Assembly: GCF_030866825.1 (NCBI RefSeq)
Contig: NZ_CP133020.1
Span: 3,472,001 to 3,536,000, forward strand
Reading direction: 5' to 3'
DNA: 64,000 nt
Source of the DNA: Rathayibacter sp. SW19
GTDB lineage: Bacteria; Actinomycetota; Actinomycetes; Actinomycetales; Microbacteriaceae
The notes under the pieces: generated by a model
The model's database searches: none
What the model was told of the DNA's origin: nothing
What the model saw: the letters and a program-made list of their open reading frames with translations, nothing else
Shown here: piece by piece, positions 42,412 through 51,392 of the stretch
Layout: every line of letters starts with the position of its first letter
How positions within the stretch are numbered: the stretch's first letter is position 1
Program-made: the position numbers and the translations under genes

Positions 42412-43659
42412 TCATCCACGCTGGCGCGAGAAGCCGAGCACGACTCCGCCGAGCACGGCGGCGATTCCACCGATGATGAATGTATCGGTCACTCCTGCGC
42501 CGTCGACGAGCAACCCTCCGATCGCCGCGCCGAGCGTGATGGCCAGCTGAAATCCAGAAACAACGAGGCCGCCGGCCGCCTCCATCCGGTCGGGTTCTAC
42601 CCGCGCAGCCCAGGTTTGCATCGTCGTGGGTATGCCGCCGAACGCGAAGCCCCACACGACGGCCGCCGCGAAAGCAATCGGCACGACACTCGGCAGGAGC
42701 GCGAAGGTGATGACCGCTGCACCGAGCAGGAGCGGCAACCCGACGAGAGCGAGGCGCAGCCAGCGGTCTGCCACAATGCCGGCGGCGATGTTGCCGAAGA
42801 ATCCACCGACTCCGAACACCGCAAGCAGTAGGGCAAGCCCTCCGGCGTTCAGTCCCGGGATCTCGCCTGCACCCAATCGGATGTACGTGAAACTGTTGAA
42901 GTGCCCTCCGACCAGCAAGACGATTCCGACCAAGCCCATGATCATCACTGGGGAAGAAAGTGTGTCGAGGAGTGTGCGCGGCCCGGACACTTCGGCTGGC
43001 GCGATCCGCGGTAACGAAACGACCTGAGCGACCGCCGCAATGAGGGTCAACCCCGCCGTCAGCAGAAACACGGTGCGCCAGTCCCACAGCGAGCCCAGAT
43101 AGGCACCGAGGGGCACTGCGGCGACAGTAGCGACGGAAACCCCGGTGTTGACGACCATCATCGCCCGCCCGAGGCGCGCCGGCGGGACGAGCTGTGCAGC
43201 TACTGCAAGCGCCATCGACCAGAACCCGGCAATGGCGACGCCCAGAAGCAGGCGGGCAACCACCAGCAACCAGAACGCCGGAGCGAGCGCGACGAGCACA
43301 TTGGAGACCGTAGCCAGCACGGCCAAGCCGACCAGCAGCATCCGTCGGTCGAGCCGCGGGAACAGGGGTCCGATCGCCGGCCCAGCGAAGATGCCGACAA
43401 GTGCCGTCGCTGTGACGGCCTGACCGGCGGTTCCTTCGCTGATCCCCAACCCGGATGCGATCGGCGAGAGCAGGCTGGCCGGCAGGAATTCGCTCGTCAC
43501 GAGAGCGAATACGCCGATCATGAGTGCAACGACGCCCAGCCATGACGCCCCGGATTGACGGGCACCCGGGCCGGTCGCACCGGAGCCTGGCTCGCTGACC
43601 GACCTCGTGACTGGTTCGCTGGCTGGCCCGGTGATCGTTGCGATCGAGTCAGTTGTCAT
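42412..43659 (-). CDS. MFS transporter, DHA1-type drug/sugar exporter
   Basis: A 415-residue, 12-helix major facilitator of the DHA1/SotB-like group. Helix 1 is WLGVVALMIGVFALVTSEFLPASLL and the signature GIFAGPAIGPLFPRLDRR loop and ARLLLGVAIAGFWSMALAVAAQLVP follow. It probably exports sugars, arabinose-like compounds or drugs by H+ antiport. The first roughly 45 residues are hydrophilic and repetitive (Ser/Gly/Pro-rich), so the start is uncertain. It is convergent with the AraC regulator and 114 bp downstream of the aldo/keto reductase. Confidence 0.88.
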   Translation of the reverse strand: MTTDSIATITGPASEPVTRSVSEPGSGATGPGARQSGASWLGVVALMIGVFALVTSEFLPASLLSPIASGLGISEGTAGQAVTATALVGIFAGPAIGPLFPRLDRRMLLVGLAVLATVSNVLVALAPAFWLLVVARLLLGVAIAGFWSMALAVAAQLVPPARLGRAMMVVNTGVSVATVAAVPLGAYLGSLWDWRTVFLLTAGLTLIAAVAQVVSLPRIAPAEVSGPRTLLDTLSSPVMIMGLVGIVLLVGGHFNSFTYIRLGAGEIPGLNAGGLALLLAVFGVGGFFGNIAAGIVADRWLRLALVGLPLLLGAAVITFALLPSVVPIAFAAAVVWGFAFGGIPTTMQTWAARVEPDRMEAAGGLVVSGFQLAITLGAAIGGLLVDGAGVTDTFIIGGIAAVLGGVVLGFSRQRG

Positions 43660-43773
43660 CTCTTCAGGTTGCTCCACGTTGCCAGCCCGCACTTGACGCA
43701 TCCGATTGCTGACATGATCGTTCGTCCGATTCTTGCGCTCGCGAACGAACCTGCCGAACTGGTTCAGAGCGAG

Positions 43774-44607
43774 CTAGTTCACCGCGAGCGGATGCGATCC
43801 GCCTCGCCCCGCCTCGCCGCGGTCCAGCGCTGCGATCGTGACCAGTTCGGCATCCGTCAGCTCGAAATCGAAGATGTCGAAGTTCTCAGCCATGCGCCCA
43901 CGATTGTTTGACTTCGGAATGGCAACGGTGCCGAGTTGGATGTGCCAACGCAGAATCGTCTGCGCGACGGACTTGCCGTGGGCATCCGCAATCGCCTTCA
44001 GTTCGGGTGACTGGTTGATCTTGCCCTGCCCCAGAGGCCCCCACGCCTCGGTCGCGATGCCGTGATTCAGGTCGAAGCCGCGCAGTTCAGCCTGCTGAAA
44101 GTCCACATGCAGTTCGACCTGGTTGACGGCGAGCGTCACACCGGTCTCGTCGATGATCCGTTCCAGGTGCGGCACCATGAAGTTGGAGACGCCGATCGCC
44201 TTCGCCCTGCCAGACTGTGCGATCTCGATGAGCGCCCTCCAGGCCTGCACGAACGTGTCCCGCTCTGGCATCGGCCAGTGGATCAGGTACAGATCGACGC
44301 TCTCGAGCCCGAGCTTGTCCAGGCTGGTCTGGAAGGCACTCGCCGCGTTCGACTGGTCGCTGTTCTGCAATTTGGCCGTGATGAACAGCTCACCCCGAGC
44401 GATTCCGGATGCCGCGAGCGCGTCGCCGACGCCGCTCTCGTTGTTGTATCCCGCGGCCGTGTCGATGTGCCGGTAGCCGACCGCGAGCGCGTCGGAGACA
44501 ACGCGCTGCGTCTCGGCGGGGTCGACGCGGAAGACGCCGAAGCCGAGCTGCGGAATGTGCGTGCCGTTGTTGAGCGCCATCGTGGGAACTGCGGTCGAAG
44601 AAGTCAT
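43774..44607 (-). CDS. Aldo/keto reductase
   Basis: A 277-residue NADPH-dependent AKR of the 2,5-diketo-gluconate-reductase type. The catalytic tetrad is readable: Asp in HIDTAAGYNNE, Tyr53-like in the same segment, Lys in LFITAKL, and His in YLIHWPMPE. The cofactor segment is IPKSNNRGRMAENFDIFDFEL. The substrate is unspecified. Its 5' end faces an inverted-repeat array (44640 onward). Confidence 0.9.
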   Translation of the reverse strand: MTSSTAVPTMALNNGTHIPQLGFGVFRVDPAETQRVVSDALAVGYRHIDTAAGYNNESGVGDALAASGIARGELFITAKLQNSDQSNAASAFQTSLDKLGLESVDLYLIHWPMPERDTFVQAWRALIEIAQSGRAKAIGVSNFMVPHLERIIDETGVTLAVNQVELHVDFQQAELRGFDLNHGIATEAWGPLGQGKINQSPELKAIADAHGKSVAQTILRWHIQLGTVAIPKSNNRGRMAENFDIFDFELTDAELVTIAALDRGEAGRGGSHPLAVN

Positions 44608-45070
44608 GCCTCCAGCCTAGGCCGACCGAAAGTAGCGCCGGTCGAGTAAGGAGCGCTAGCGACTGTATCGAGACCCCGCGAGCCGACCTGCAGAGGTCCC
44701 GATACGCCTGCTCGCCCTTCGGCCCCGCTCAGGGACCGAAAGCTCGCGGGCAAGACGACCGACGATACCGGTGGTCGAGTAAGGAGCGCTAGCGACTGTA
44801 TCGAGACCCCGCGAGCCGATCTGCAGAGGTCCCGATACGTCTGCTCGCCGCTCCGCTCAGGGACCGAAAGCTCGCGGGCTAGACGACCGACGATACCGGT
44901 GGTCGAGTAAGGAGCGCCAGCGACTGTATCGAGACCCCGCGAGCCGATCTGCAGAGGTCCCGATACGCGTGCTCGCCCTTCGGCTTCGCTCAGGGACCGA
45001 AAGCTCGCGGGCTACCCTTCGAGACGGTCGCGGGCGGCCTCCTCAGGGCATCGCTCGACCGGCGGACTGA
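44608..45070. other. Repeat-filled gap between aldo/keto reductase and acyl-CoA ligase
   Basis: These 463 bp are almost wholly repeats and no gene is supported. They must also hold any promoter of the aldo/keto reductase, which begins at 44607 on the minus strand, but none is recognisable. Confidence 0.7.
44640..45050. repeat. Three-unit inverted-repeat array plus CTTCGAGACGG element
   Basis: Three units begin at 44640, 44773 and 44901, with periods of about 133 and 128 bp. Each opens with GGTCGAGTAAGGAGCG and TGTATCGAGACCCCGCGAG and ends near CAGGGACCGAAAGCTCGCGG. The last unit runs into CTTCGAGACGGTCGCGGGCG (45017 onward, to CCTCAGGG at 45048). That second element is also found inside hrpA (56375-56405) and, inverted, at 60314-60346. 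It is a variant of the family at 13575-14042. Confidence 0.85.
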
Positions 45071-46627
45071 CTACACGTTGTATTGTGCGACGAGTTCGCG
45101 CTTGAGCACTTTGCCGCTCGGCCCGATCGGCAGCGTCTCAACGATCTCGATGCGGCGAGGGTACTTGTACGCTGCGACGTGCTCCTGCACGAACGCGATC
45201 AGTTCATCGGCCGTCGCCTCCGAGCCCGGCATCAGCGTGACCGCTGCCATGATTTCCTGGCCGTGCGTCTCGTGCCTGACACCGAACACCGCGACCATCG
45301 ACACGCTCGGATGCGTTGACAGTACTTCCTCGACCTCGCGCGGATACACGTTGTAGCCGTTGCGCAGGATCATGTCCTTCTTGCGGTCGACGATGGTGAT
45401 GTAGTCGTCGTCGCTCTTCGTGCCGAGGTCGCCGGTGCGGAACCAGCCATCGACCATTGCCTCGGCATCCGCGTCGGGCCGGTTGAGATAACCCTTCATC
45501 AGGTTGTGCCCTCGGATGACGATCTCGCCGAGCTCCTCACGCGGCAGGAGGCGGATGCTCCCCTCGAGTTCGGCATCCGCGATCTCGACGTCGACGCCCC
45601 AGATCGGCTGGCCGACGGTGCCCGGACGGGTCGGTACGCCGCGATGGTTGAAGGTGGCGACCGGGGAGGTCTCGGTCAGTCCATATCCTTCGTGCACGAC
45701 GATGCCGTAGACCTCCTTCATGCGCTCGATCACGGCAAGCGGGATCGCCGAACCACCGGAGAGCCCATAACGCAGCGGCGGTCGTTCGGGGTTGGCCTTT
45801 GCCGCCTCGAGCAAGCCGATGTACATGGTGGGCACGCCCGTCATGATCGTGCACTTGTGCTTGTTCAGCAAGGCCAGAGCGGATGCCCCGTCGAATTTCG
45901 GCAGGAGCACGACCGCGAGCCCGACCCGGAAGCCGATGTTCATGACGCAGGTCTGGCCGAAGGTGTGGAACAGTGGCAGGCAACCGAGAACGCGGTCTTC
46001 CGGCGTCAGGTCGATTGTGCCGATCAACATGGTGTTGACCTGCTCGACGAGTGCGAAGTGGCAGCCTTCGGCGCCTTTCGGCTTGCCTGTGGTGCCGCTG
46101 GTGTACAGAATCGTGGCGGTGTCGAGTGGATCGCGCGGCACATACGTGTCGATCGGCGTCGCAGTACGCGCCGCATCTTCGAGGCGCGGAACGGGAACTT
46201 GCTCAAGCATCTCGTCGGGGACCAGCACGCTCAGTGCCGGCACGCCGGCCATCGCCGCGCCCTTCGCGCCCTCGCCGAGCAGCGGCGCGGCACAGATCAG
46301 CAGTTTTGAGCCGCTGTCCTTCAGCACGTAGTCGATCTCTTCGGCCTTCAACAAGGCGTGGATCGGCACGACGATGGCACCCAGCGAGAGAATTGCGAAG
46401 TACGCGCGCGGAAAGTCCGGAACGTTCGGAATGAGCACGGCGACGGCATCCCCGGGCCCGATACCGCGTTCGCGCAGCGCTCCGGCATACGCCCGGGTCT
46501 CATCCCAGAGGGTGCGGTAGTCGATCTGCTGTTCGCCGAAGATCAGCGCGATGTTGTCGGGAAGGCGATGTGCCGTTTCGGCAAGAATCGATGCAACCGA
46601 CATGGTGGCGAAACCGTGACTGGACAT
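45071..46627 (-). CDS. Long-chain fatty-acid-CoA ligase (AMP-forming)
   Basis: A 518-residue ANL-family ligase. The phosphate loop is ILYTSGTTGKPKGAE, followed by VHEGYGLTETSPV, GWFRTGDLGTKSDDDYITIVDRKKDMI and the C-terminal catalytic Lys in LPIGPSGKVLKREL. The sequence resembles fatty-acyl-CoA synthetases such as FadD homologues used in beta-oxidation or lipid activation. The start at MSSHGFATMSV follows GGAG at 7 bp. An upstream ATG (46645) is possible. The 272-bp gap to ridA is divergent promoter space. Confidence 0.88.
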   Translation of the reverse strand: MSSHGFATMSVASILAETAHRLPDNIALIFGEQQIDYRTLWDETRAYAGALRERGIGPGDAVAVLIPNVPDFPRAYFAILSLGAIVVPIHALLKAEEIDYVLKDSGSKLLICAAPLLGEGAKGAAMAGVPALSVLVPDEMLEQVPVPRLEDAARTATPIDTYVPRDPLDTATILYTSGTTGKPKGAEGCHFALVEQVNTMLIGTIDLTPEDRVLGCLPLFHTFGQTCVMNIGFRVGLAVVLLPKFDGASALALLNKHKCTIMTGVPTMYIGLLEAAKANPERPPLRYGLSGGSAIPLAVIERMKEVYGIVVHEGYGLTETSPVATFNHRGVPTRPGTVGQPIWGVDVEIADAELEGSIRLLPREELGEIVIRGHNLMKGYLNRPDADAEAMVDGWFRTGDLGTKSDDDYITIVDRKKDMILRNGYNVYPREVEEVLSTHPSVSMVAVFGVRHETHGQEIMAAVTLMPGSEATADELIAFVQEHVAAYKYPRRIEIVETLPIGPSGKVLKRELVAQYNV

Positions 46628-46899
46628 GGGGTTCTCCGTCTTCATTGACTCGAACAACTGACTCGAAAGAGCTGACTCGAACGATCCTCGGGTTCGGGAT
46701 CGATAAGACCTACGTTACAGCGCCAGATCGCTCGGCGACCAACCTCCAGCTTTGGTCGGCGAGGGTCGGAACCGCACTAACGACCTGCACTTCAGAACGA
46801 ACGCACGGAACGGGAAAATCGAGTCCGGGCTACGCTCATGGAATGAGCCTCGGGCGACTACACACGCTCGCCTGATATCGACCAGAAGGAGAAGCATTC

Positions 46900-47286
46900 A
46901 TGACGAAAAGCGCCGTCTACACCGAGAACGCACCGCAACCGGCCGGCCCATACAGTCAAGGCATCGAGGTGAACGGATTCCTCTACACGGCCGGGTTCGG
47001 CCCACAGGACCCTGCAGCCGATGGAGCCGTCGCCGACACCGTGGCCGAGCAGACCCGGCAGGTGCTGCGCAACGTGCATGCGGTGCTGGCCGAACGCGGG
47101 CTCAGTATGGACGACTGCGTCAAGACGACGGTGCACCTGGCCGACCTGGCGGACTTTGCAGAGTTCAACAGCGCCTACGAGGAGTTCTTCACGAAGCCCT
47201 ACCCGGTGCGCACCACCGTCGGGTCCCAGCTCGCGGGAATCCGGGTCGAGATCGACGTCGTCGCGGCCATCCCGGCAGGGAACTGA
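46900..47286 (+). CDS. ridA: RidA-family reactive enamine/imine deaminase
   Basis: A 128-residue YjgF/YER057c/UK114 protein with the signature VNGFLYTAGFGPQDPAADGAV and the catalytic Arg in KPYPVRTTVGSQLAGI. RidA hydrolyses 2-aminoacrylate-type enamines released by PLP-dependent deaminases. GAAGGAGAAG 6 bp before the ATG supports the start. It stands near an IclR regulator, a D-aminoacylase and KDG kinase/KDPG aldolase genes, where a PLP deaminase would be expected but is absent in the window. Confidence 0.92.
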   Translation: MTKSAVYTENAPQPAGPYSQGIEVNGFLYTAGFGPQDPAADGAVADTVAEQTRQVLRNVHAVLAERGLSMDDCVKTTVHLADLADFAEFNSAYEEFFTKPYPVRTTVGSQLAGIRVEIDVVAAIPAGN

Positions 47287-47351
47287 GCGGGGCGTAGAGG
47301 GCAGGTCGTACGAGGCTGGCTTTCGGGTAGTGGTTCGGGCATCCGCTCGGG

Positions 47352-47411
47352 CCGCTACCCGAGTTCTCGGGCTAATACCCGAGTTCTCGGGCTGCTACCC
47401 GAGTTCTCGGG
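47352..47411. repeat. 20-bp hairpin-forming tandem array, rooted in the iclR stop
   Basis: Three 20-bp units of CTGCTACCCGAGTTCTCGGG type begin at 47352, 47372 and 47392. Each contains the inverted repeat CCCGAG-TT-CTCGGG. The last unit contains the IclR stop codon and the codons for SRELG. It may act as a tandem hairpin terminator between ridA and iclR. Confidence 0.75.
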
Positions 47412-48126
47412 AAATCGCCGCGGCCGTCCCCTGCATCAGCGGAACGTGGGGCAGAAGCTGTTCAAGGTTCTGCACCATGCGGATCGCCGTGATCGAGAGA
47501 GCGCCGACCACGTGCGAGGACACCATGATGGGCACGGCCACACAGTTAATGAAGTCTTCGAACTCGCCACGATCCGCAGCCCAGCCTTGCTCAGCGACCG
47601 TGCGCAGTTCGACGGCGAGTGCCGCTGGAGTTGTAATCGTTGAGTCTGTGTATTTCTTCCAGTCGCTCCCCGCGAGCACTGCATCACGCTGCGCCGTGCC
47701 GAGATAGGCGAGAATCGCCTTGCCCACGGCGCTGCAGTGCGGGCGCACCGGGGAACCGACCCGCGAGTACATTCGCAAACCGCTGGCGTCTTCAACCTTG
47801 TCGACGTAGATGATCGAATCGTCCATGAGCGCCGCCACATGCACTGTATTGCCGACGCGTTCGTGCAGCCTCCGCACGCTGGCAAAGGCCGCCTGGCGCA
47901 GATCGAGGCCCTCCAGGGCTGATTGGCCGAGCGCAACCAGGCGGAACGCTAGCGCGTAGGTTCCGTCTTTGCGCCGGCGAACGTAACCGACCTCCTCAAG
48001 CGCCTGTAGCTCCCTGAACATCGTCGAGCGGTGCAGCGCGAACTCTTCAGCAAGTTGCGCCACTGACTTCGGCTCGGCCGCAATTGAGTCGACGATGTTC
48101 GCCGCCCGCTTCACGCTCTGCGACAT
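47395..48126 (-). CDS. IclR-family regulator
   Basis: A 243-residue IclR protein. The N-terminal winged helix (about 3-60, SVAQLAEEFALHRSTMFRELQALEEVGYV) precedes an effector domain with the typical GNTVHVAALMDDSIIYVDKVE, HCSAVGKAILAYL and SITAIR segments. It sits 7 bp after the D-aminoacylase gene on the same strand and probably regulates both that gene and the divergent kinase-aldolase operon. A sugar acid is a likely inducer. Confidence 0.9.
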   Translation of the reverse strand: MSQSVKRAANIVDSIAAEPKSVAQLAEEFALHRSTMFRELQALEEVGYVRRRKDGTYALAFRLVALGQSALEGLDLRQAAFASVRRLHERVGNTVHVAALMDDSIIYVDKVEDASGLRMYSRVGSPVRPHCSAVGKAILAYLGTAQRDAVLAGSDWKKYTDSTITTPAALAVELRTVAEQGWAADRGEFEDFINCVAVPIMVSSHVVGALSITAIRMVQNLEQLLPHVPLMQGTAAAISRELG

Positions 48127-48133
48127 TGCTGCA

Positions 48134-49738
48134 CTACCCTTCTGCGCGGCTGCGCTGCGCAACACGCTCGCGCAGTGCCACATTCTCGCGCCGCAGACCG
48201 CGACCTGGGGTGCAGGCGCTCAGCACACCGCCGGCAAGCACGGGGATGCCTGCCACCAGCACGTCGTCGATGCCGACGGCATCCTGCATCGGTTCTTCAT
48301 AGCTGGCCGTGTCGGAGAACGTCAATGGATCGACGACGATGAGATCTGCGACCCAGCCGGGTGCGACCTCGCCACGGCGCCCAAGAGCGAAGCGCGAAGC
48401 GGGCGACGCAGCCAAGTGCTGGGCGGCATCCGGCCACGACCACGTGCCCGTCTCACGAACGTACTCGCGCAGGTAGCGTGCGAATGTGCCGCGGCTGCGC
48501 GGATGCGGGTGTGCACCGATGAAGATGCCGTCGGAGCCGCCCATGTGCTCAGGATGCGCGAAGATGCGCGCCAGTTCCTCGACAGGGCGTTCGTGCCGCA
48601 CCGCCATGACGGCATTGACCTGCAGTCGGGAAGCGGCGAGAACGTCCAGCACGAAATCGATGGCGTCGGTGCCCGCTTGGGCCGCGGCATCCGCAACGGT
48701 GAGCCCGTGAGCCCAGGAGAGTTCAGGCGCAGCGATGTGGGCGAGCGCGATCATGGCGGGCCAGTCGGGCCCGAGGCTCGCGTTCTGTGCGACTTTCGGG
48801 AACCAATCACGACGCAACCGGATGCGTTCGGCAGGCTCGTTGATCGTGTCGACGACTGTGTCGGGGGGCAGCAGCCTCAGTTCCGGTGGCAGCAGCGGCA
48901 TCGCGAGCAGGGTGCAGCCGCGGATGTACGGGTAGGCGTCGAACGTCGCATCGATGCCGGCACGGTGCAGCACGTCGAGCTGCTCGAGCACGATCGGGGC
49001 GTCGGCGTGGAAGTGTGAAACGTGGATAGCTACACCGCACACTCGCGCGATGCGCACGATCTCTTCGACACGTGCAGCAGAATTGGACTCATAGCCGCCG
49101 CGCATGTGCGTGACGTAGACGCCGCCGGCCCGTGCGACCGGCTCACAGAGCGCTGCGATCTCGTCGGCGTCGGCGAAGATGCCGGGTACGTAGTCGAGGC
49201 CGGTTGAGAGACCGACGGCGCCGTCGCGCATCCCTTGCTCGACGAGGGAAGCCATGGCTTCACGCTGGGCCGGGCGTGCCGGTGCGCTTGAGCGCCCGCA
49301 GACCTCCCAGCGCACCGTTCCCGCCGGAACGAGATACGCGGCGTTCAGTCGGGAGCGCCCGTCGACCGCCGCGAGGAGCTCTGCAACGCCACCGCCGGAA
49401 TAGGTCGGATGCGCCCCGTTGATAGCCGCGAAATAGTCGGATGCGTATGCACCGTCACCGGGCGCGTAGGAGACACCATCTTGACCTGTGATCACACTGG
49501 TCACGCCCTGCTTGAGAAGGGAGCGCTGCACGTCATCGTCGGCCAGCAGGCCGTCAGCGTGCGAGTGTGCGTCGACGAACCCGGGCAGCACGAAGCGGCC
49601 ACGGCAGTCGATGATGTGGTCGTCGGACCGGGCGACGACATGGCCGACCTCGGCAATGGTGTCGCCATCGACCGCGACATCAGCACGTCGCATTCCGGTG
49701 GGGTCGACAACGGTTCCCCCGAACAGCACTATTCGCAC
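48134..49738 (-). CDS. N-acyl-D-amino-acid deacylase family amidohydrolase
   Basis: A 534-residue D-aminoacylase-type amidohydrolase. Metal motifs include the N-terminal GFVDAHSHADG, YVTHMRGGYESNSAARVEE, IHVSHFHADAP and the late GSDGIFIGAHPHPR. The family deacylates N-acyl-D-amino acids. The same annotation has been used for the OngB-type enzyme that deacetylates N-acetyl-D-glucosaminate. It is divergent from a KDG kinase and upstream of iclR in one operon. Length and motifs are normal. Confidence 0.88.
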   Translation of the reverse strand: MRIVLFGGTVVDPTGMRRADVAVDGDTIAEVGHVVARSDDHIIDCRGRFVLPGFVDAHSHADGLLADDDVQRSLLKQGVTSVITGQDGVSYAPGDGAYASDYFAAINGAHPTYSGGGVAELLAAVDGRSRLNAAYLVPAGTVRWEVCGRSSAPARPAQREAMASLVEQGMRDGAVGLSTGLDYVPGIFADADEIAALCEPVARAGGVYVTHMRGGYESNSAARVEEIVRIARVCGVAIHVSHFHADAPIVLEQLDVLHRAGIDATFDAYPYIRGCTLLAMPLLPPELRLLPPDTVVDTINEPAERIRLRRDWFPKVAQNASLGPDWPAMIALAHIAAPELSWAHGLTVADAAAQAGTDAIDFVLDVLAASRLQVNAVMAVRHERPVEELARIFAHPEHMGGSDGIFIGAHPHPRSRGTFARYLREYVRETGTWSWPDAAQHLAASPASRFALGRRGEVAPGWVADLIVVDPLTFSDTASYEEPMQDAVGIDDVLVAGIPVLAGGVLSACTPGRGLRRENVALRERVAQRSRAEG

Positions 49739-49759
49739 GTTCTGATCCTCTCACATGTG

Positions 49760-49808
49760 CAACTATTGCAACGCGAATTGCAGCTAGCACACAATGTGCG
49801 CATAGTTG
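49760..49808. promoter_or_regulatory. Candidate IclR operators between divergent genes
   Basis: Within the 74-bp gap are TGCAA-CGCGAA-TTGCA (49767-49782) and a wider inverted repeat, CAACTAT (49760-49766) with ATAGTTG (49802-49808). Both suit dimeric binding by the neighbouring IclR protein. No footprint is available. Confidence 0.4.
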
Positions 49809-49812
49809 GGCT

Positions 49813-50751
49813 GTGCCCGTTCAGACAATCCCTCGCGTGATCACCATCGGCGAAACGATGGCCCTGGTCGCCCCGGCGAGCGCCGAGTCGTTGGCCACTG
49901 CGCACGAGCTGCGCCTACACGCCGGCGGTGCGGAATCGAACGTGGCGTCCCATCTTGCTCACGTCGGCATCGCAACCGCCTGGGTAAGCGCCCTGGGTGA
50001 CGACGTGCTCGGGCATCGCATTTGCCGATTCGTCGGGGGTCACGGCGTCGACATGCGCTGGGTCACATTCGATCGAAGTGCACCCACCGGCGTGTACTTC
50101 AAGGATCCCGGACACGGCGTGCTTTACTATCGCCGGGGGTCGGCGGCATCCGGAATGAACGCGGATACGGTCGCGAGCATCCCCGTCGAAAGCGCCGAAG
50201 TCGTCCATTTGTCTGGAATCACGCCGGCGCTGTCAGAGAGTTGTGCCGCGCTGGTCGACGCGGTGTTCGAACGAGTTGCGGGAGCTGGTACCGTCCTGAG
50301 CTTCGACGTGAACTACCGGCCGGCGCTTTGGGCGGATGGCGCTGCTGCCGCCCCGCTGCTCTCGCTGGCCAACCGGGCCGACCTCGTGTTCGTGGGGCTC
50401 GACGAGGCGCATGCCCTGTGGGGCTGCGACACCGCAGACGACGTGCGCGGGCTGCTCCCGCATCCCGACCGACTCGTCGTCAAAGACGGCAGCGTCGGCG
50501 CCACGGAGTTCGCGGACGGCAGCAGCGTCTTTGCGCCGGCGATTCCAACGGATGTCGTCGAAGCGGTGGGTGCAGGCGACGCTTTCGCGGCTGGGTATCT
50601 CGCAAGCCTGCTGCGCGGCGAGGCTGCGATGGACCGGCTGCAGTCCGGGCACAAGCGCGCCCGCCTGGTGCTGCTTTCAACGAGCGACTTCATCAGCGAA
50701 TCAACAGCAGGCGAACCAACGACAGGCGAACCAACGACAGGGAAGGTCTAG
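49813..50751 (+). CDS. 2-keto-3-deoxygluconate kinase (PfkB family)
   Basis: A 312-residue ribokinase/PfkB-fold kinase similar to KdgK. The N-terminal VITIGETMALVAP is followed by the sugar-binding GGAESNVASHLAHVG and the catalytic VEAVGAGDAFAAGYLASLL with the Asp base. The preferred substrate of this subfamily is 2-keto-3-deoxygluconate. It starts with GTG; GTG at 49838 is an alternative. The C-terminus includes three 15-bp tandem units (50704-50745, TAGEPTTGEPTTGK). The next gene is a KDPG aldolase 7 bp on. Confidence 0.88.
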   Translation: MPVQTIPRVITIGETMALVAPASAESLATAHELRLHAGGAESNVASHLAHVGIATAWVSALGDDVLGHRICRFVGGHGVDMRWVTFDRSAPTGVYFKDPGHGVLYYRRGSAASGMNADTVASIPVESAEVVHLSGITPALSESCAALVDAVFERVAGAGTVLSFDVNYRPALWADGAAAAPLLSLANRADLVFVGLDEAHALWGCDTADDVRGLLPHPDRLVVKDGSVGATEFADGSSVFAPAIPTDVVEAVGAGDAFAAGYLASLLRGEAAMDRLQSGHKRARLVLLSTSDFISESTAGEPTTGEPTTGKV

Positions 50752-50758
50752 TACCACG

Positions 50759-51385
50759 ATGCTCGACAACTCGCAGTTCAGCGAAATCTTCAGTGCGGCA
50801 CCGCTCATGGCGATCATGCGCGGCATGGGCTCGCAGCGCAGCCTTGCGGTGGCGACTACCGCGTGGAACCTGGGCATCGACGTCGTCGAGGTGCCCATTC
50901 AGACGGCGGATGATGTCGCCGCGCTTCGCGCCGTCGCCGCCGCCGCACGTGAGCGGGGAAAGTTCGTCGGCGCAGGCACCGTGATCTCCGTCGAGCAAGT
51001 GGCGGCTGCGCTCGAGGCGGGCGCAGGGTTCACTGTGAGCCCCGGGTTCGACCTCGAGGTGGTGCGAGCATCCGCCAAGGCGGGGTTGCCGCCGATGCCC
51101 GGTGTCGGGACCGCCACTGAGGTGCAACTGGCACTCAAAGAAGGTCTGACCTGGCTCAAGGCGTTCCCCGCATCCGTTCTCGGAACAAGTTGGCTCACAG
51201 CGATGCACGGACCGTTCCCACAAGCGACCTTCGTCGCTACCGGAGGTATGAACGCCGCCAATGCGCAGAGTTTTCTGAACGCCGGAGCTCGCGTCGTCGC
51301 GGTCGGCTCTGCACTGGAGGACGAGTCCCAGTTGCCGCTGCTCGCCGCTGTGCTGGCAAGCGGCGGGCTGTCGGCCAGATCGTGA
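50759..51385 (+). CDS. KDPG/KHG aldolase (Eda family)
   Basis: A 208-residue class I aldolase. It has MAIMRGMG near the N-terminus, VVEVPIQTAD with its catalytic Glu, GAGTVISVEQV, and the Schiff-base Lys in WLKAFPASVLG. It cleaves 2-keto-3-deoxy-6-phosphogluconate to pyruvate and glyceraldehyde-3-phosphate. Together with the kinase it completes an Entner-Doudoroff-like branch from KDG. The start is set by AAGG 11 bp upstream. It is probably co-transcribed with the kinase. Confidence 0.9.
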   Translation: MLDNSQFSEIFSAAPLMAIMRGMGSQRSLAVATTAWNLGIDVVEVPIQTADDVAALRAVAAAARERGKFVGAGTVISVEQVAAALEAGAGFTVSPGFDLEVVRASAKAGLPPMPGVGTATEVQLALKEGLTWLKAFPASVLGTSWLTAMHGPFPQATFVATGGMNAANAQSFLNAGARVVAVGSALEDESQLPLLAAVLASGGLSARS

Positions 51386-51392
51386 GGGTCGT

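Noticed and set aside
46745..46815. tRNA-like stretch (GGTTCCGACCC and terminal ACCA on the minus strand).
   Set aside because: The T-loop does not match (TTCCGA instead of TTCRA), no acceptor or anticodon stem can be drawn, and it lies in a divergent promoter region.
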